This document shows positions 45,638-55,268 of a stretch of DNA of 64,000 nt, in pieces. Each line of letters opens with the position of its first letter. The first letter of the stretch is position 1. Origin of the DNA: an uncultured Lachnospiraceae bacterium (GTDB lineage: Bacteria > Bacillota > Clostridia > Lachnospirales > Lachnospiraceae); the NCBI GenBank assembly GCA_949878435.1, contig CATLAK010000003.1:224186-288185 (forward strand). Direction: 5' to 3'. A model generated the notes under the pieces. The model made no database searches. It was not told the DNA's origin and saw only the letters and a list, made by a program, of their open reading frames with translations. The position numbers and the translations under genes were made by a program.

Positions 45638-46177
45638 ATGAAATTTGTATGTCAGGTATGTGGTTATGTTTACGAAGGAGATGCAGCACCGGAGAAGTGC
45701 CCCGTTTGTAATGCACCCGCAGAAAAGTTCACCGCTCAGGGCGATGAGATGGTATGGGCTGCAGAGCACGTGGTAGGCGTTGCCAAGGGCGTAAGCGAAG
45801 ACATTCTCGAAGACTTAAGAGCAAACTTCAACGGTGAATGTACAGAAGTCGGCATGTATCTTGCAATGGCAAGAGTTGCCCACAGAGAAGGCTATCCTGA
45901 AATCGGTTTATACTGGGAGAAAGCTGCTTATGAAGAAGCTGAGCATGCCGCTAAATTTGCTGAACTGCTCGGTGAAGTTGTAACTGATTCTACCAAGAAG
46001 AATCTTGAAATGAGAGTAGAAGCCGAAAACGGCGCTACAGCTGGTAAGTTCGACCTTGCTAAGCGTGCAAAAGCTGCTAACCTCGATGCAATCCATGACA
46101 CCGTTCATGAGATGGCTCGTGATGAGGCAAGACACGGCAAAGCATTTGAAGGTCTGCTTAAGAGATATTTTGGCTAA
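45638..46177 (+). CDS. Reverse rubrerythrin (NADH peroxidase component)
   Basis: A 179-residue protein. A rubredoxin-type iron site comes first ([10 protein letters not shown]...CPVCNAP, residues 5-25), then the four-helix diiron domain with ExxH-type ligands ([37 protein letters not shown]). This domain order is that of reverse rubrerythrin, which reduces hydrogen peroxide and oxygen in clostridia using electrons from NADH via rubredoxin. Rubredoxin follows 17 bases later. Upstream AAGGAG is strong. Confidence 0.95.
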   Translation: MKFVCQVCGYVYEGDAAPEKCPVCNAPAEKFTAQGDEMVWAAEHVVGVAKGVSEDILEDLRANFNGECTEVGMYLAMARVAHREGYPEIGLYWEKAAYEEAEHAAKFAELLGEVVTDSTKKNLEMRVEAENGATAGKFDLAKRAKAANLDAIHDTVHEMARDEARHGKAFEGLLKRYFG

Positions 46178-46194
46178 GAAAGGAGCAATTAAAA

Positions 46195-46368
46195 ATGAAA
46201 AAGTATTTTTGCAACCCTTGTGGTTACACCTATGATCCTGAAAAAGGAGATCCCGAGCACGGCATCAAACCCGGTACCGCTTTTGAAGATCTTCCGGACG
46301 ACTGGTGCTGTCCTCTCTGCAGAGTTTCCAAGGACATGTTCCAGCCCTGCATAGACAATTACAACTAA
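46195..46368 (+). CDS. Rubredoxin
   Basis: A 57-residue rubredoxin starting [20 protein letters not shown] and containing [16 protein letters not shown]. The four iron-binding cysteines are the two in CNPCG and the two in CPLC. An extra cysteine directly precedes the second pair, and another lies near the end. It passes electrons to the reverse rubrerythrin encoded just before. AAAGGAG precedes the ATG. It ends in a terminator. Confidence 0.95.
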   Translation: MKKYFCNPCGYTYDPEKGDPEHGIKPGTAFEDLPDDWCCPLCRVSKDMFQPCIDNYN

Positions 46369-46390
46369 ATCCATTCTAAAATATGAAAAG

Positions 46391-46429
46391 AGAGCATTGA
46401 TGTCAACAAATCAATGCTCCCTTTTTCTT
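46391..46429 (+). terminator. Terminator of the perR-rubrerythrin-rubredoxin operon
   Basis: GAGCATTGA and TCAATGCTC pair around a 10-base loop, followed by CCTTTTTC. Confidence 0.88.
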
Positions 46430-46450
46430 TATAAATCGCAATACACCGCA

Positions 46451-47095
46451 TCAATGATTGATGATAGAATACCCAAATCCATTCGCAAATGCATCGATCC
46501 TCTTTCCTTCTTTGCACAAAGAACAGCCTTCCGGATTATAGGTCTTATAATCTGGTATATCCGTGATCGTGAACAATGACTTGATAGGAATGCCCATCGC
46601 GCTGTTCGCCGCGCTGAAGACTGCGCTGATGCCGCTTATGGTAGCCCCATAATAACTCAGTGCCTGCGCCGCCTTGACAATCGTCTGTCCTGTCGTAGCA
46701 GATGCCATAAGCAGGAGAATATTCTTGTCGCTGATCATGGGAACCATATTCTCCCTAAAAACAAGCTGACCCGAATTTACATATTCAGGCGTTACGATAT
46801 AAATGGTGTTGTGGGAATTCATGGAATAAACCCCCGCTCTCGTCAAATCCTCGGCGAGAAAAGCGCCTATGATCTCGCATCCGTCAATACATACAATCGT
46901 ATCAACTATCGTAGTTGCCGTTATCTGCTCACTGAGCGCTTTCGCTACTGCGGAAGCCTCGCTCAATCTGGACTTTATGGTAGTCATGTCCAGAAAATAG
47001 TTTACGTGAGAATTGGGCGTCACGAAATGTCCGGGAATGGCTTTAAGCACAACGTTGCGATGATTTGGTGATTTAATTTTGATAGTCTCTTGCAT
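46451..47095 (-). CDS. Phosphoribosyltransferase-like protein (OPRT-like)
   Basis: A 214-residue protein starting MQETIKIKSPNHRNVVL. It has a type I phosphoribosyltransferase core: DTIVCIDGCEIIGAFLAEDL, then NILLLMASATTGQTIVKAA in the place of the PRPP loop, where the usual two acidic residues are replaced by MASATTG. The C terminus has a CSLC pair (PEGCSLCKEGKRIDAF). It is annotated as orotate phosphoribosyltransferase in related bacteria, but the altered loop raises doubt. It starts after GGGGG; two earlier ATGs are possible. Confidence 0.75.
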   Translation of the reverse strand: MQETIKIKSPNHRNVVLKAIPGHFVTPNSHVNYFLDMTTIKSRLSEASAVAKALSEQITATTIVDTIVCIDGCEIIGAFLAEDLTRAGVYSMNSHNTIYIVTPEYVNSGQLVFRENMVPMISDKNILLLMASATTGQTIVKAAQALSYYGATISGISAVFSAANSAMGIPIKSLFTITDIPDYKTYNPEGCSLCKEGKRIDAFANGFGYSIINH

Positions 47096-47213
47096 AGGCA
47101 TATCCCCCTGCTTCATTTTATTTACTTTTCGCCTCTGAATTGTGCGATAACTGTATAATAATATAGTAAATGATATGACATTATTATGCAATCATTTATT
47201 TTGTCAGATAGCC

Positions 47214-47249
47214 AAAAAATAACAGTGAAGCCCATAGACCTCACTGTTA
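47214..47249 (-). terminator. Terminator of the second chemoreceptor gene
   Basis: AACAGTGA and TCACTGTT pair on the minus strand and are followed by ATTTTTT. Confidence 0.9.
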
Positions 47250-47254
47250 CGCAA

Positions 47255-48979
47255 TTATTGCAGTTTAAACTTATTTACTTCATCGTTCAATTCCTGAGAA
47301 ACGTCTTTGTTTGCATCCGCCTCGCTGCTGATATCCTTTACGCTCTCCGTCAGCCCTGTTGACATCTCGGCAACATTCGCAACACCCTTTGCACAATCTT
47401 CCACCGCATCATTTACCATGGATATCGCATCCTTGATACTGTCGATGTTGTCCCTGATCTGCCTGCTCTCATCCGCAAAAGCTTCCATGATCTCACCCAT
47501 ATTTCCAACATCGCTTTGATAGTTTTCGCTGGTTTCGAGCAGTTCCTGATAGCCTGCGACCGCCGTCTTATTCATAAAGTCGAGCATAATCTCCGCTTCT
47601 TTTGCAAGTTCATTGACCGCCTCCGTCACATTGGCGCTTACCGTGCGGATCTGGGCTGCCGCTTCCGCCGAATTGGTCGCAAGTTTTCCGATTTGATCTG
47701 CGACTACCGCAAATCCCTTCCCCGCTTCTCCCGCTCTGGCTGCTTCTATACTTGCATTCAGCGCCAGCAGATTGGTCTGGCTGGTAATGCTGATGATATT
47801 GGCGGTGAGTCCTCCTATCTCTTCCACCGCCCTGGACTTCTCGATCTTCTCATTGACCGAAGCTGCCATAACATGTGTCTGTTCTATAGCGCTCTTCTGG
47901 TTTTCCACTGCACTCTTGTAAATCTGTGCCGCTTTTTCAATGATCCTTACAGAGGATTCTTTTCCGTCTTGTACCTTTTGCGAGATTTCAGCAATCGTAC
48001 TGTATACCTCTTCTATGGATTCATGGACCTGCCCCAGCGAAACACTGGTTTCTTCCATCGCAGCGCTCATCTCCTCCATCGTAGCAGACACGTCTGCAAT
48101 ATTGCCCTCTGCACTGAAAAGACTCTGCACCACCTTGGCAGACGAATCGCTGAGTTTTTGCGCATTATCAGAAATATTCAGCATAATCTTTCTGATAAAC
48201 GCAAGCATCGCATTTACATTTTGCGCAATCAGCTCCATTTCATCTCCCGTCCGGATATCCAGCTGCTGTGTCAGATCTCCTTCGTTATGAACAAGTTCAT
48301 AAATCTTGCCATCCACAGCGCGAAGGCTTCTCATGATTCTTCCAACAATTAAATAAAGGACAAGAATAGCCACAGCCAGACAGACAGCGCCGAGTTCTAT
48401 CACCCAACGCCTTAAGGCATTTAATTTTGAAACCACATGTGCCGCATCATAATCACAGCCAAGTACTGCCGCAGCCTTGCCATCCTCAGACAGAACAGGC
48501 TTGTATACCGAAATAAGATCCCCGTCTTCCGTTGTGTCGATATAATCCTGCACATATTCACTTCCCTGAAAAACATCCTCAAGTTCTGCATAGGAACTTT
48601 CAAACAAATCTCCTGGCGCATGCTGATTACTCGTCTCGTCCGTATCAACGCCATAGTATACTTTGCTTCCATCCGTATACAACGTATACATAAAGGCAAT
48701 ACCGCACCGTTTCTGAAGACTGCGCATCATCGTCAAAAGTTCTTGATACTCCTGTGTGTCTTTGCTATCTTCCCCTATTAAAGCGGCTATGTCTGCGTCT
48801 ATCATCTTTGCGGCAATTTCAGCCGCCATATCTGCCTCTTCCACTCCCATTTCAATCATAGCTTCTTCCATGTGCCCAAAAGCGCTGATTCCCATGACCA
48901 GGCAGATTGCAATCACCAGAAGACTCGCCGGAAGCAAAATTTTTACTTTAATACTTACCCTTCTCACTCTTTGCTTCAT
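47255..48979 (-). CDS. Methyl-accepting chemotaxis protein
   Basis: A 574-residue chemoreceptor: helix near 11-32, an extracellular sensor of about 150 residues with a Cache-like [16 protein letters not shown], helix near 188-212, HAMP, and a signalling domain with [18 protein letters not shown]. It differs from the receptor at 14-16 kb by a shorter sensor. The ligand is unknown. A single-gene unit. Confidence 0.93.
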   Translation of the reverse strand: MKQRVRRVSIKVKILLPASLLVIAICLVMGISAFGHMEEAMIEMGVEEADMAAEIAAKMIDADIAALIGEDSKDTQEYQELLTMMRSLQKRCGIAFMYTLYTDGSKVYYGVDTDETSNQHAPGDLFESSYAELEDVFQGSEYVQDYIDTTEDGDLISVYKPVLSEDGKAAAVLGCDYDAAHVVSKLNALRRWVIELGAVCLAVAILVLYLIVGRIMRSLRAVDGKIYELVHNEGDLTQQLDIRTGDEMELIAQNVNAMLAFIRKIMLNISDNAQKLSDSSAKVVQSLFSAEGNIADVSATMEEMSAAMEETSVSLGQVHESIEEVYSTIAEISQKVQDGKESSVRIIEKAAQIYKSAVENQKSAIEQTHVMAASVNEKIEKSRAVEEIGGLTANIISITSQTNLLALNASIEAARAGEAGKGFAVVADQIGKLATNSAEAAAQIRTVSANVTEAVNELAKEAEIMLDFMNKTAVAGYQELLETSENYQSDVGNMGEIMEAFADESRQIRDNIDSIKDAISMVNDAVEDCAKGVANVAEMSTGLTESVKDISSEADANKDVSQELNDEVNKFKLQ

Positions 48980-49027
48980 ATACCTTCCCCACCCCTATCA
49001 TTTATCTATTTACTATCTGTTTACCTT

Positions 49028-50278
49028 TTACCCCAATGTATAACTGTTCAGATATTTCTCCTGTTCCGGCGTAAGCACATCGATCTTTTTGCCAAGGAAT
49101 GCCAGCTTTCTTTTTGCCACATCCTGATCCACTTCTCTGGGCACATCGATCAGCTTCTCCTTCAGCTCGCTTCCATGTTCCACCAGATATTTGGCAGACA
49201 ACGCCTGAATCGCAAAACTCATATCCATAATCTCTGCCGGGTGTCCGTCACCTGCTGCCAGATTTACCAGTCTTCCTTCTGCCAGAATAAAGATCCATTG
49301 TCCGGAAGGCAGCTTGTAACCCATAATATTTTTTCTCTGCTCTCTCGTCTCAACTGCGATTTCACGGAGTCTTGCCATATCAATCTCACAGTCAAAATGA
49401 CCTGCATTACAGAGGATCGCCCCATCCTTCATCACCTTAAAGTCTTCTTCATCGATAACCTTATCACAGCCTGTAACTGTTACGAAGAAATCACCCACCT
49501 TAGCAGCTTCATTCATGGGCATTACGTCAAATCCGTCCATCACTGCCTCTATCGCTTTGATAGGATCGATCTCTGTCACGATGACTCTGGCGCCAAGCCC
49601 CTTGGCTCGCATTGCTGTACCCTTGCCGCACCATCCATAACCTGCTACCACCACGATCTTGCCTGCCACAATCAGGTTTGTCGTTCGATTAATACCGTCC
49701 CATACAGACTGCCCGGTACCATAACGGTTGTCAAACAGATGCTTGCAGTCTGCATTGTTGACACGTACCATAGGGAATTTCAGTTCTCCTGCATGGTTCA
49801 TTGCTTCCAGGCGGATGATACCCGTAGTAGTTTCCTCACAGCCGCCGATAATATTGGGTATCAGTTCCGGCATCTGTGTGTGCACCATATTTACCAGATC
49901 GCCGCCGTCGTCAATGATGATATTAGGTCCTGCCTCTAGCACATGGCGGATATGGGTATTGTATTCCTCCGGTGTACAATCATACCATGCATGTACCTCA
50001 AGACCTGCCTTCACCAGTGCAGCTGCCACATCATCTTGTGTGGACAAAGGATTAGATCCTGTCACATACATCTGTGCTCCTCCTGCCTTGAGTACCAGAC
50101 AGAGATAAGCCGTTTTTGCTTCCAAGTGTACGGAAAGCGCTATTTTCTTTCCTTCAAAAGGTTTCGTCTTTGCAAACTCTTCCTCAAGCGTGCGGAGCAG
50201 GTCACAGTTTCTTTTTACCCACTCAATCTTGCGCTCCCCTGATTCTGCTAAATGAATGTCTCTGATTTCACTGTTCAT
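49028..50278 (-). CDS. ahcY: S-adenosylhomocysteine (or S-inosylhomocysteine) hydrolase
   Basis: A 416-residue SAH hydrolase: SVHLEAKTAYLCLVL, TGSNPLSTQDDVAAAL, EETTTGIIRLEAM, NAD site AGYGWCGKGTA, NAGHFDCEID. It has the shorter archaeal/Thermotoga-like form, ending in SYTLG rather than the PYRY-type tail. It releases homocysteine in methyl-cycle recycling. The next gene is an SAH deaminase; in Methanocaldococcus such a pair works on S-inosylhomocysteine, so the true substrate may be that. GGAGGACATAAATA precedes the start. Confidence 0.9.
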   Translation of the reverse strand: MNSEIRDIHLAESGERKIEWVKRNCDLLRTLEEEFAKTKPFEGKKIALSVHLEAKTAYLCLVLKAGGAQMYVTGSNPLSTQDDVAAALVKAGLEVHAWYDCTPEEYNTHIRHVLEAGPNIIIDDGGDLVNMVHTQMPELIPNIIGGCEETTTGIIRLEAMNHAGELKFPMVRVNNADCKHLFDNRYGTGQSVWDGINRTTNLIVAGKIVVVAGYGWCGKGTAMRAKGLGARVIVTEIDPIKAIEAVMDGFDVMPMNEAAKVGDFFVTVTGCDKVIDEEDFKVMKDGAILCNAGHFDCEIDMARLREIAVETREQRKNIMGYKLPSGQWIFILAEGRLVNLAAGDGHPAEIMDMSFAIQALSAKYLVEHGSELKEKLIDVPREVDQDVAKRKLAFLGKKIDVLTPEQEKYLNSYTLG

Positions 50279-50333
50279 TATTTATGTCCTCCAATCTTTT
50301 ATATATAAATCTCCCGTAAAGTGCGGCATCTGT

Positions 50334-51635
50334 TTAATACTCTTTCTTATCCAGTCCCATGCGGGCTATGATTTCATGAACCTTTTCATATACAAGCCCT
50401 TCATCCATAGTCAGGATCTTTCTGTTTTCCATGGTTATCTTCCCGTCGATCAAAACAGTTTCCACCTCTGATCCGTTTGCAGAATAACACAGTCCGGCGA
50501 GAAGATTATTTCTGGGCGTCAGAGAAGGTGTATTTAAGTCAAGGATTACGATATCCGCTTTCTTTCCCTCCTCAAGGGAACCGATTTCCTTCTCCAGACC
50601 GAGCGCTTTTGCTCCGTTGATGGTGGCGATTCTGAATGCCTCTTTTGCACTGATGCACTGCGGCGTCTTATGAACGCCCTTATGAATCAGCGTCAGCAGG
50701 CTCATTTCATGGAACATATTAAGACTGTTGTTGCTTGCCGCCCCATCCGTTCCAAGACAGACATTGATTCCTTTTTCAAGCAGAGCCGGAACAGGTGCAA
50801 ATCCGTTGCCCAATTTCATGTTACTGGCGGGATTGGTCACCACACTGACATTCTTTGCCTTAAGAATATCCATATCCTTTTCTGTGATCTGTACACAGTG
50901 CGCTGCTATGGCAGGCATATCAAACAGTCCGTTTTCATCTGCAAGTTCAATAGGCGAACATCCATAATCATCATCGATCTGTTTGATTTCGCTTTCGCTT
51001 TCTGCAAGATGCACATGGATTCCCATGTGGTTGTCCTTTGCCTGCTGAGAAACAATCCTCATATAAGCGTCGTCACAGGTATACGGAGCATGGGGTCCTA
51101 GCAGAAAAGACAGTCTGTCGCAATCTCTTGCCTCGTCTCTCTCATCGTATGCCTCCCGCAGTCTTGACCGTCCTGCTTCATCCTTTCCTTTTCCAATCAG
51201 ACCGCGGCATATGACAGCGCGCATGCCGGATTCCCTTACCGCTCTTGTAGTCTGGTAAATATTCATCTGCATGTCATTAAAACAGGTGGTTCCGCTCTTC
51301 ATCATTTCAATGATAGCAAGGCAGGCGCCCCAGTAAGCGTCCTCATCTGTCATCTGCTGCTCGATTGGATCGATAGTTCCAAAAAGCCAATCCATAAAAC
51401 TTAAATCGTCTGCCACATTCCGCATGAAAGCCATATAGGAATGCGTATGACAGTTTATAAGCCCCGGCATGGCAAGCTTGTCTTTTCCGTCAATCACCTT
51501 GTCGGCTTTAAAGCCCTCAGGCTGCGTGCCGATGGCAGCAATTCTGTTACCCTCAATATAAATATTTGTTTCCTTGATTAAATCTTTGTTTCCTTCCGGC
51601 AGTATGGCCAGAATATTTTTTAACAATATGCCCAT
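50334..51635 (-). CDS. mtaD: SAH/MTA deaminase (amidohydrolase)
   Basis: A 433-residue amidohydrolase with metal site HTH (GLINCHTHSYMAF near 60), later GIHVHLAESESE, HCVQITEKD and GTDGAASNNSLNMF. This matches the MtaD/DadD group, which deaminates 5'-methylthioadenosine, S-adenosylhomocysteine or 5'-deoxyadenosine. The adjacent SAH hydrolase supports the SAH role. The deaminase gene comes first in the likely shared transcript. Confidence 0.9.
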   Translation of the reverse strand: MGILLKNILAILPEGNKDLIKETNIYIEGNRIAAIGTQPEGFKADKVIDGKDKLAMPGLINCHTHSYMAFMRNVADDLSFMDWLFGTIDPIEQQMTDEDAYWGACLAIIEMMKSGTTCFNDMQMNIYQTTRAVRESGMRAVICRGLIGKGKDEAGRSRLREAYDERDEARDCDRLSFLLGPHAPYTCDDAYMRIVSQQAKDNHMGIHVHLAESESEIKQIDDDYGCSPIELADENGLFDMPAIAAHCVQITEKDMDILKAKNVSVVTNPASNMKLGNGFAPVPALLEKGINVCLGTDGAASNNSLNMFHEMSLLTLIHKGVHKTPQCISAKEAFRIATINGAKALGLEKEIGSLEEGKKADIVILDLNTPSLTPRNNLLAGLCYSANGSEVETVLIDGKITMENRKILTMDEGLVYEKVHEIIARMGLDKKEY

Positions 51636-51708
51636 CTATGACAGCCCTATCCTTCCTGCATTCCGCATTTTTCTTTTTTATTTTATCACATCATCATAAC
51701 TGAAACAA

Positions 51709-51756
51709 TAAAAAGCCCCACAGGATTTCAAATGAATTTTTCTGTGGGACTTTTAT
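51709..51756 (-). terminator. Terminator of the lacto-N-biose operon
   Basis: On the minus strand AAAGTCCCACAG pairs with CTGTGGGGCTTT around a loop of about 17 bases, followed by T5. It lies after the N-acetylhexosamine kinase gene. Confidence 0.9.
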
Positions 51757-51771
51757 AAACATTTATTTTAT

Positions 51772-52896
51772 TTATGGTTGTTTCTTGTACTTATCTACGA
51801 TAGCTGCCATCTGTTCCCATTTTGCCTCCATATCCGCTACCAGCTTAAACTGTGTCCTTGCCCGATCCAGATTATGACCTTCCCTGTGAATCTTAAAATA
51901 GACATCTCCCTCCAGAAAATCCGCCAGGAACCGGATCCCGCACTCATAAGTCATCAGCTTTGCCCCCATGGGAAGCATTTCAATTTCTTTTTCGGTCAGG
52001 CTTCCTTTACATCCTTCCAGAAATCCCTTCGTAAAGGCTTCAAATAAATCTAAATCCAGTTCTATTTTCGTTAAATCCTTCTCATCCTCCGCTCCCGTAC
52101 TTGCTCCTGTGCGGATGGAATCTCCAAAGTCATAATGGGAAAGACCCGGCATTACCGTATCAAGATCAATGATACATAATGCCTTCTTCGTATCGGCGTC
52201 AAACAAAATATTATTTAATTTGGTATCATTATGTGTTACGCGAAGCAGTAAATTGCCCTCTTCTAAAAGATCCAGCAGCGCCGATGTATCCTTTTCCCTT
52301 TCCATCGCAAATGCTATCTCCTGCATAGCAAGCGATGCTCTTCCCATCTTGTCCTCCCGCACAGCTTTTTGGAAATCACGAAACCGGGAAGGAGTATTGT
52401 GAAAATTCGGAATCGTCTCATGGAGTTCGCCCGCAGGATAATCTGCAAGCATTCTCTGGAAGTTTCCAAATGCTACCGCACTGTCATAAAAATCCTTGGC
52501 ACTTTCCGCCTGCTCAAAGCACAAAGTCCTTTCTACGTACAGGAAAACCCGCCAAAAATTATGTGCACTGTCTTCGTAGTAATTCCCGCCATCACGCGTC
52601 TTTACTACATTCAGCGTCTCTCTATCGGGATTCCCGCCCTGCTTTTTGATCACTTCACGCAAGTACCGTGTAACATTCACCACATTTTCCATAAGCTGCT
52701 GCGGATTTTTGAAAATTGAGTGGTTCATTCTCTGCAGAATATAGCGCCTGCTGCCTTCCTTTGTTTCGCAAGTAAGCAGAAAGGTATCATTGATATGCCC
52801 ATTCCCATAGGGCTTTCCATCTATCAGCTCTCCCTCTAACTCAAACGCTGCTATTGCTTCTTCTATTTTGGCACAAGCCGGATTTTCTACCTTCAT
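51772..52896 (-). CDS. nahK: N-acetylhexosamine 1-kinase
   Basis: A 374-residue APH-fold kinase: GNGHINDTFLL, catalytic THNDTKLNNILFD, metal site IDLDTVMPG, and a C-terminal helical part. NahK phosphorylates GlcNAc or GalNAc at C1, the sugar left when lacto-N-biose or galacto-N-biose is split by phosphorolysis. It begins 2 bases after the stop of the GH112 phosphorylase gene, the same pairing as lnpA-nahK in bifidobacteria. It ends the operon. Confidence 0.93.
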   Translation of the reverse strand: MKVENPACAKIEEAIAAFELEGELIDGKPYGNGHINDTFLLTCETKEGSRRYILQRMNHSIFKNPQQLMENVVNVTRYLREVIKKQGGNPDRETLNVVKTRDGGNYYEDSAHNFWRVFLYVERTLCFEQAESAKDFYDSAVAFGNFQRMLADYPAGELHETIPNFHNTPSRFRDFQKAVREDKMGRASLAMQEIAFAMEREKDTSALLDLLEEGNLLLRVTHNDTKLNNILFDADTKKALCIIDLDTVMPGLSHYDFGDSIRTGASTGAEDEKDLTKIELDLDLFEAFTKGFLEGCKGSLTEKEIEMLPMGAKLMTYECGIRFLADFLEGDVYFKIHREGHNLDRARTQFKLVADMEAKWEQMAAIVDKYKKQP

Positions 52897-52898
52897 TT

Positions 52899-55061
52899 TT
52901 ACCTCTCCTTATAATCCACCCACCGCATTTCCATGGGCTCTAAATCAAGATGCTGCACCAGTTTGCCCTGTACATACAGATCCGTCTGCCTCGGCTCTTT
53001 GGAATTGTTGATCACTGCAATTTTGCCTGTTTTCTCAAAAACAGCAAGTTCTGTATCCATATCCGTAACATAAAACTTCTTCATTTCTTCTTCCTGATGC
53101 GCTGCGTAATAAATTGCCCGCAGCAGAATACGGCAGTTCTGAGGCGAATAGGGGAGTCCTGCAAAATAAACGCTTCTTCCTTTTCCATATTCATTGACCA
53201 CCAGGCGGCTGTAAGGTTTATCCATATTGAGTATCTGGTAATGATCCCCCTGGGCATAGATGCGGCTCTTACCCTCCCCAAAATCGATCTCTCCGGGCGT
53301 ATCCTCTAAGATAAAGTGTCTGCTGTCTTTCTCGTTATACTTATCCGTACTCATAGAAAAACCAAGTTCCCTGTCCACGCCAAGCACATCGCACAGCTGG
53401 AAATAATGCCCCTGATACTGGCATGCGCTGGGTTCTCCCACGCCGATAAATCCGCCGCCTTCGTCCACAAACTTACGGATCTGGCATACGATTTTTTCAT
53501 CCTTCCAGTTTTCTGCGCCGCTCCAGGACGTGTAAGCATCGCCTGCATTGATGATCACTTTGATTTCCGGGTTGATTCCCTCTCTTACCTGATCAAAAGT
53601 GATAAACTCTACTTCTATGGGCATACCGCTCAAACACTCGATTACGCCCACATAGGAATAAATTTCCCTATACCACAAGGCATGATGGACCTGATTTGCC
53701 ATCCACCTTCTCAAATTACCCCAACAATTTAAAATACCCACCTTAAAAGGAGCAGTATATGCTTTACTTCCCTGCATATTCTCATGAATCTGACGGAACT
53801 CATCCACCACACGCCTGATCTGATCGATAAAACCCGGCCACTGGGCTGCCAGCTTCAGATACCCCCCGTATCCGATCCGGTCTAAGGGAGAACGAAGAAT
53901 TGCTCTCCTTGCCTTTATCCAGTTGTCCTGGGCTTCCCCCATAGGGTCTCCGCCTTCTGTGAAGACATCGGGGAAAAAGTAAGGAAGAAGACGACCTTCC
54001 GTGTAGTTCACCCCTTTAATATCAGAGATCATGCGCAATGTAACACCATCCCCTACAGAACCTACAACAGCGTCCAGACCAATACTTTCAAAGTATTTTC
54101 CGTAGGGCTCCGTCCCTATCCAGTGATCTCCCAAAAACATCATGGCTTCCTTACCATAACTGTGTACGATATCCACCAGCTCTTTTGCCAGAGCACACAC
54201 CTCAATCTGCTGAAATTCTATGAAATCCTTAAATTCCTTTGACGGCACTCTGAAAATGGAATTATGGTATCCCTGATCCACAATAAATTCAGGGCGGAAT
54301 TTATATCCTGCCCACCTCTCAAATTTCTCTAAGATATAGGGACTTACACTGGCGCTGTAGCCAAACCATTCCACAAACTTTTCCCTCTTCTGATCATCAA
54401 AGGTCAATGTAAACTGATGGAAGAAGGTGGTAAAGCGCACCACGTTTACATGCGGATTTTGTTCGCACCATTTTTTCAGCTTTTCTTTGACATAAGCCTG
54501 TGTCTTAGGCTGCCTGACATCGTAGGTCAGCTGGTGAGGTGCATTTTTCCAGTCATTCGTAATAAAATTGTACATATGTACCGGATCCCAGATCAGAAAA
54601 GCCAAAAAGCTTACCGTGTACCGGTGATAAGGAACTGATGAAATTACAACCTCCCCCGAAGCCTCATCATATTCCCATTGATCTGCAGGTACCACCTCTC
54701 CCGTTGTTCTGTCAATCACTTCCCACCACCGCTTGGGAGAATCGATTGTATTTACCTTAAGCTGCTCCGTGTGGAACCCCCTCATGATTTCTATACGCAG
54801 ACAGTCACTTTTCGCCGTAACACAATCGCTGATCAGATATTCCTGCTGTACCTCTTCCGGATTTTGCATTGCCCAGTCGTTATCCTTCCGGGTCGTATAA
54901 TATGTGGCATATATTTTCACATCCTGGTCAAGAAGTTCCTCCGGCATAGTCGTTCCGTCACAGTCCCTTAAGGCATCCGCACCCAGCAGATTTTTTAGGC
55001 GTATTGTTTCGTCAACCATATCTACATCTGTAGGCAGTGTCAATCTGCCTGCATTTTCCAT
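52899..55061 (-). CDS. lnpA: 1,3-beta-galactosyl-N-acetylhexosamine phosphorylase (GH112)
   Basis: A 720-residue GH112 enzyme. Motifs include FTTFFHQFTLTF near 235, FLGDHWIGTEPYGKYFESIGLDAVVGSVGDG near 330 and EGRLLPYFFPD. It splits galacto-N-biose (mucin core) or lacto-N-biose (milk glycans) with phosphate to galactose 1-phosphate and GalNAc or GlcNAc in the cytoplasm. It is encoded with its kinase partner, a sugar ABC transporter and a small membrane protein. ATG 55061 lies 7 bases after GGAGG. A longer frame that overlaps the preceding small gene by ATGA is possible. Confidence 0.95.
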   Translation of the reverse strand: MENAGRLTLPTDVDMVDETIRLKNLLGADALRDCDGTTMPEELLDQDVKIYATYYTTRKDNDWAMQNPEEVQQEYLISDCVTAKSDCLRIEIMRGFHTEQLKVNTIDSPKRWWEVIDRTTGEVVPADQWEYDEASGEVVISSVPYHRYTVSFLAFLIWDPVHMYNFITNDWKNAPHQLTYDVRQPKTQAYVKEKLKKWCEQNPHVNVVRFTTFFHQFTLTFDDQKREKFVEWFGYSASVSPYILEKFERWAGYKFRPEFIVDQGYHNSIFRVPSKEFKDFIEFQQIEVCALAKELVDIVHSYGKEAMMFLGDHWIGTEPYGKYFESIGLDAVVGSVGDGVTLRMISDIKGVNYTEGRLLPYFFPDVFTEGGDPMGEAQDNWIKARRAILRSPLDRIGYGGYLKLAAQWPGFIDQIRRVVDEFRQIHENMQGSKAYTAPFKVGILNCWGNLRRWMANQVHHALWYREIYSYVGVIECLSGMPIEVEFITFDQVREGINPEIKVIINAGDAYTSWSGAENWKDEKIVCQIRKFVDEGGGFIGVGEPSACQYQGHYFQLCDVLGVDRELGFSMSTDKYNEKDSRHFILEDTPGEIDFGEGKSRIYAQGDHYQILNMDKPYSRLVVNEYGKGRSVYFAGLPYSPQNCRILLRAIYYAAHQEEEMKKFYVTDMDTELAVFEKTGKIAVINNSKEPRQTDLYVQGKLVQHLDLEPMEMRWVDYKER

Positions 55062-55090
55062 ATCCATTCCTCCATTCTTTTGCTTGATCG

Positions 55091-55255
55091 TCATTGAAAT
55101 TTCTTATTATATAGAAATAGGAGCACCAATATCCCCGCAAGTCCTGCCAGCATACACAAAAGCCCTGCCGGTCCTATATTGCGCTGTCCTGTCACAATAA
55201 GTGCCATGCTGCCGATAAAAATAATGACATATATTAATCTGATTATCCATTTCAT
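55091..55255 (-). CDS. Small two-helix membrane protein (54 aa)
   Basis: A 54-residue protein starting MKWIIRLIYVIIFIGSMALI. A short polar turn (TGQRNIGPAG) separates two hydrophobic helices, and it ends LYNKKFQ. GGAGGAA precedes the ATG by 5 bases. It lies 13 bases after a permease gene and before lnpA, all on one strand. It resembles the small proteins called DUF6903 that accompany sugar ABC operons in Firmicutes; I am not sure of the number. It may be a transporter accessory, which is inferred from place. Confidence 0.75.
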   Translation of the reverse strand: MKWIIRLIYVIIFIGSMALIVTGQRNIGPAGLLCMLAGLAGILVLLFLYNKKFQ

Positions 55256-55268
55256 AGCATTTCCTCCT

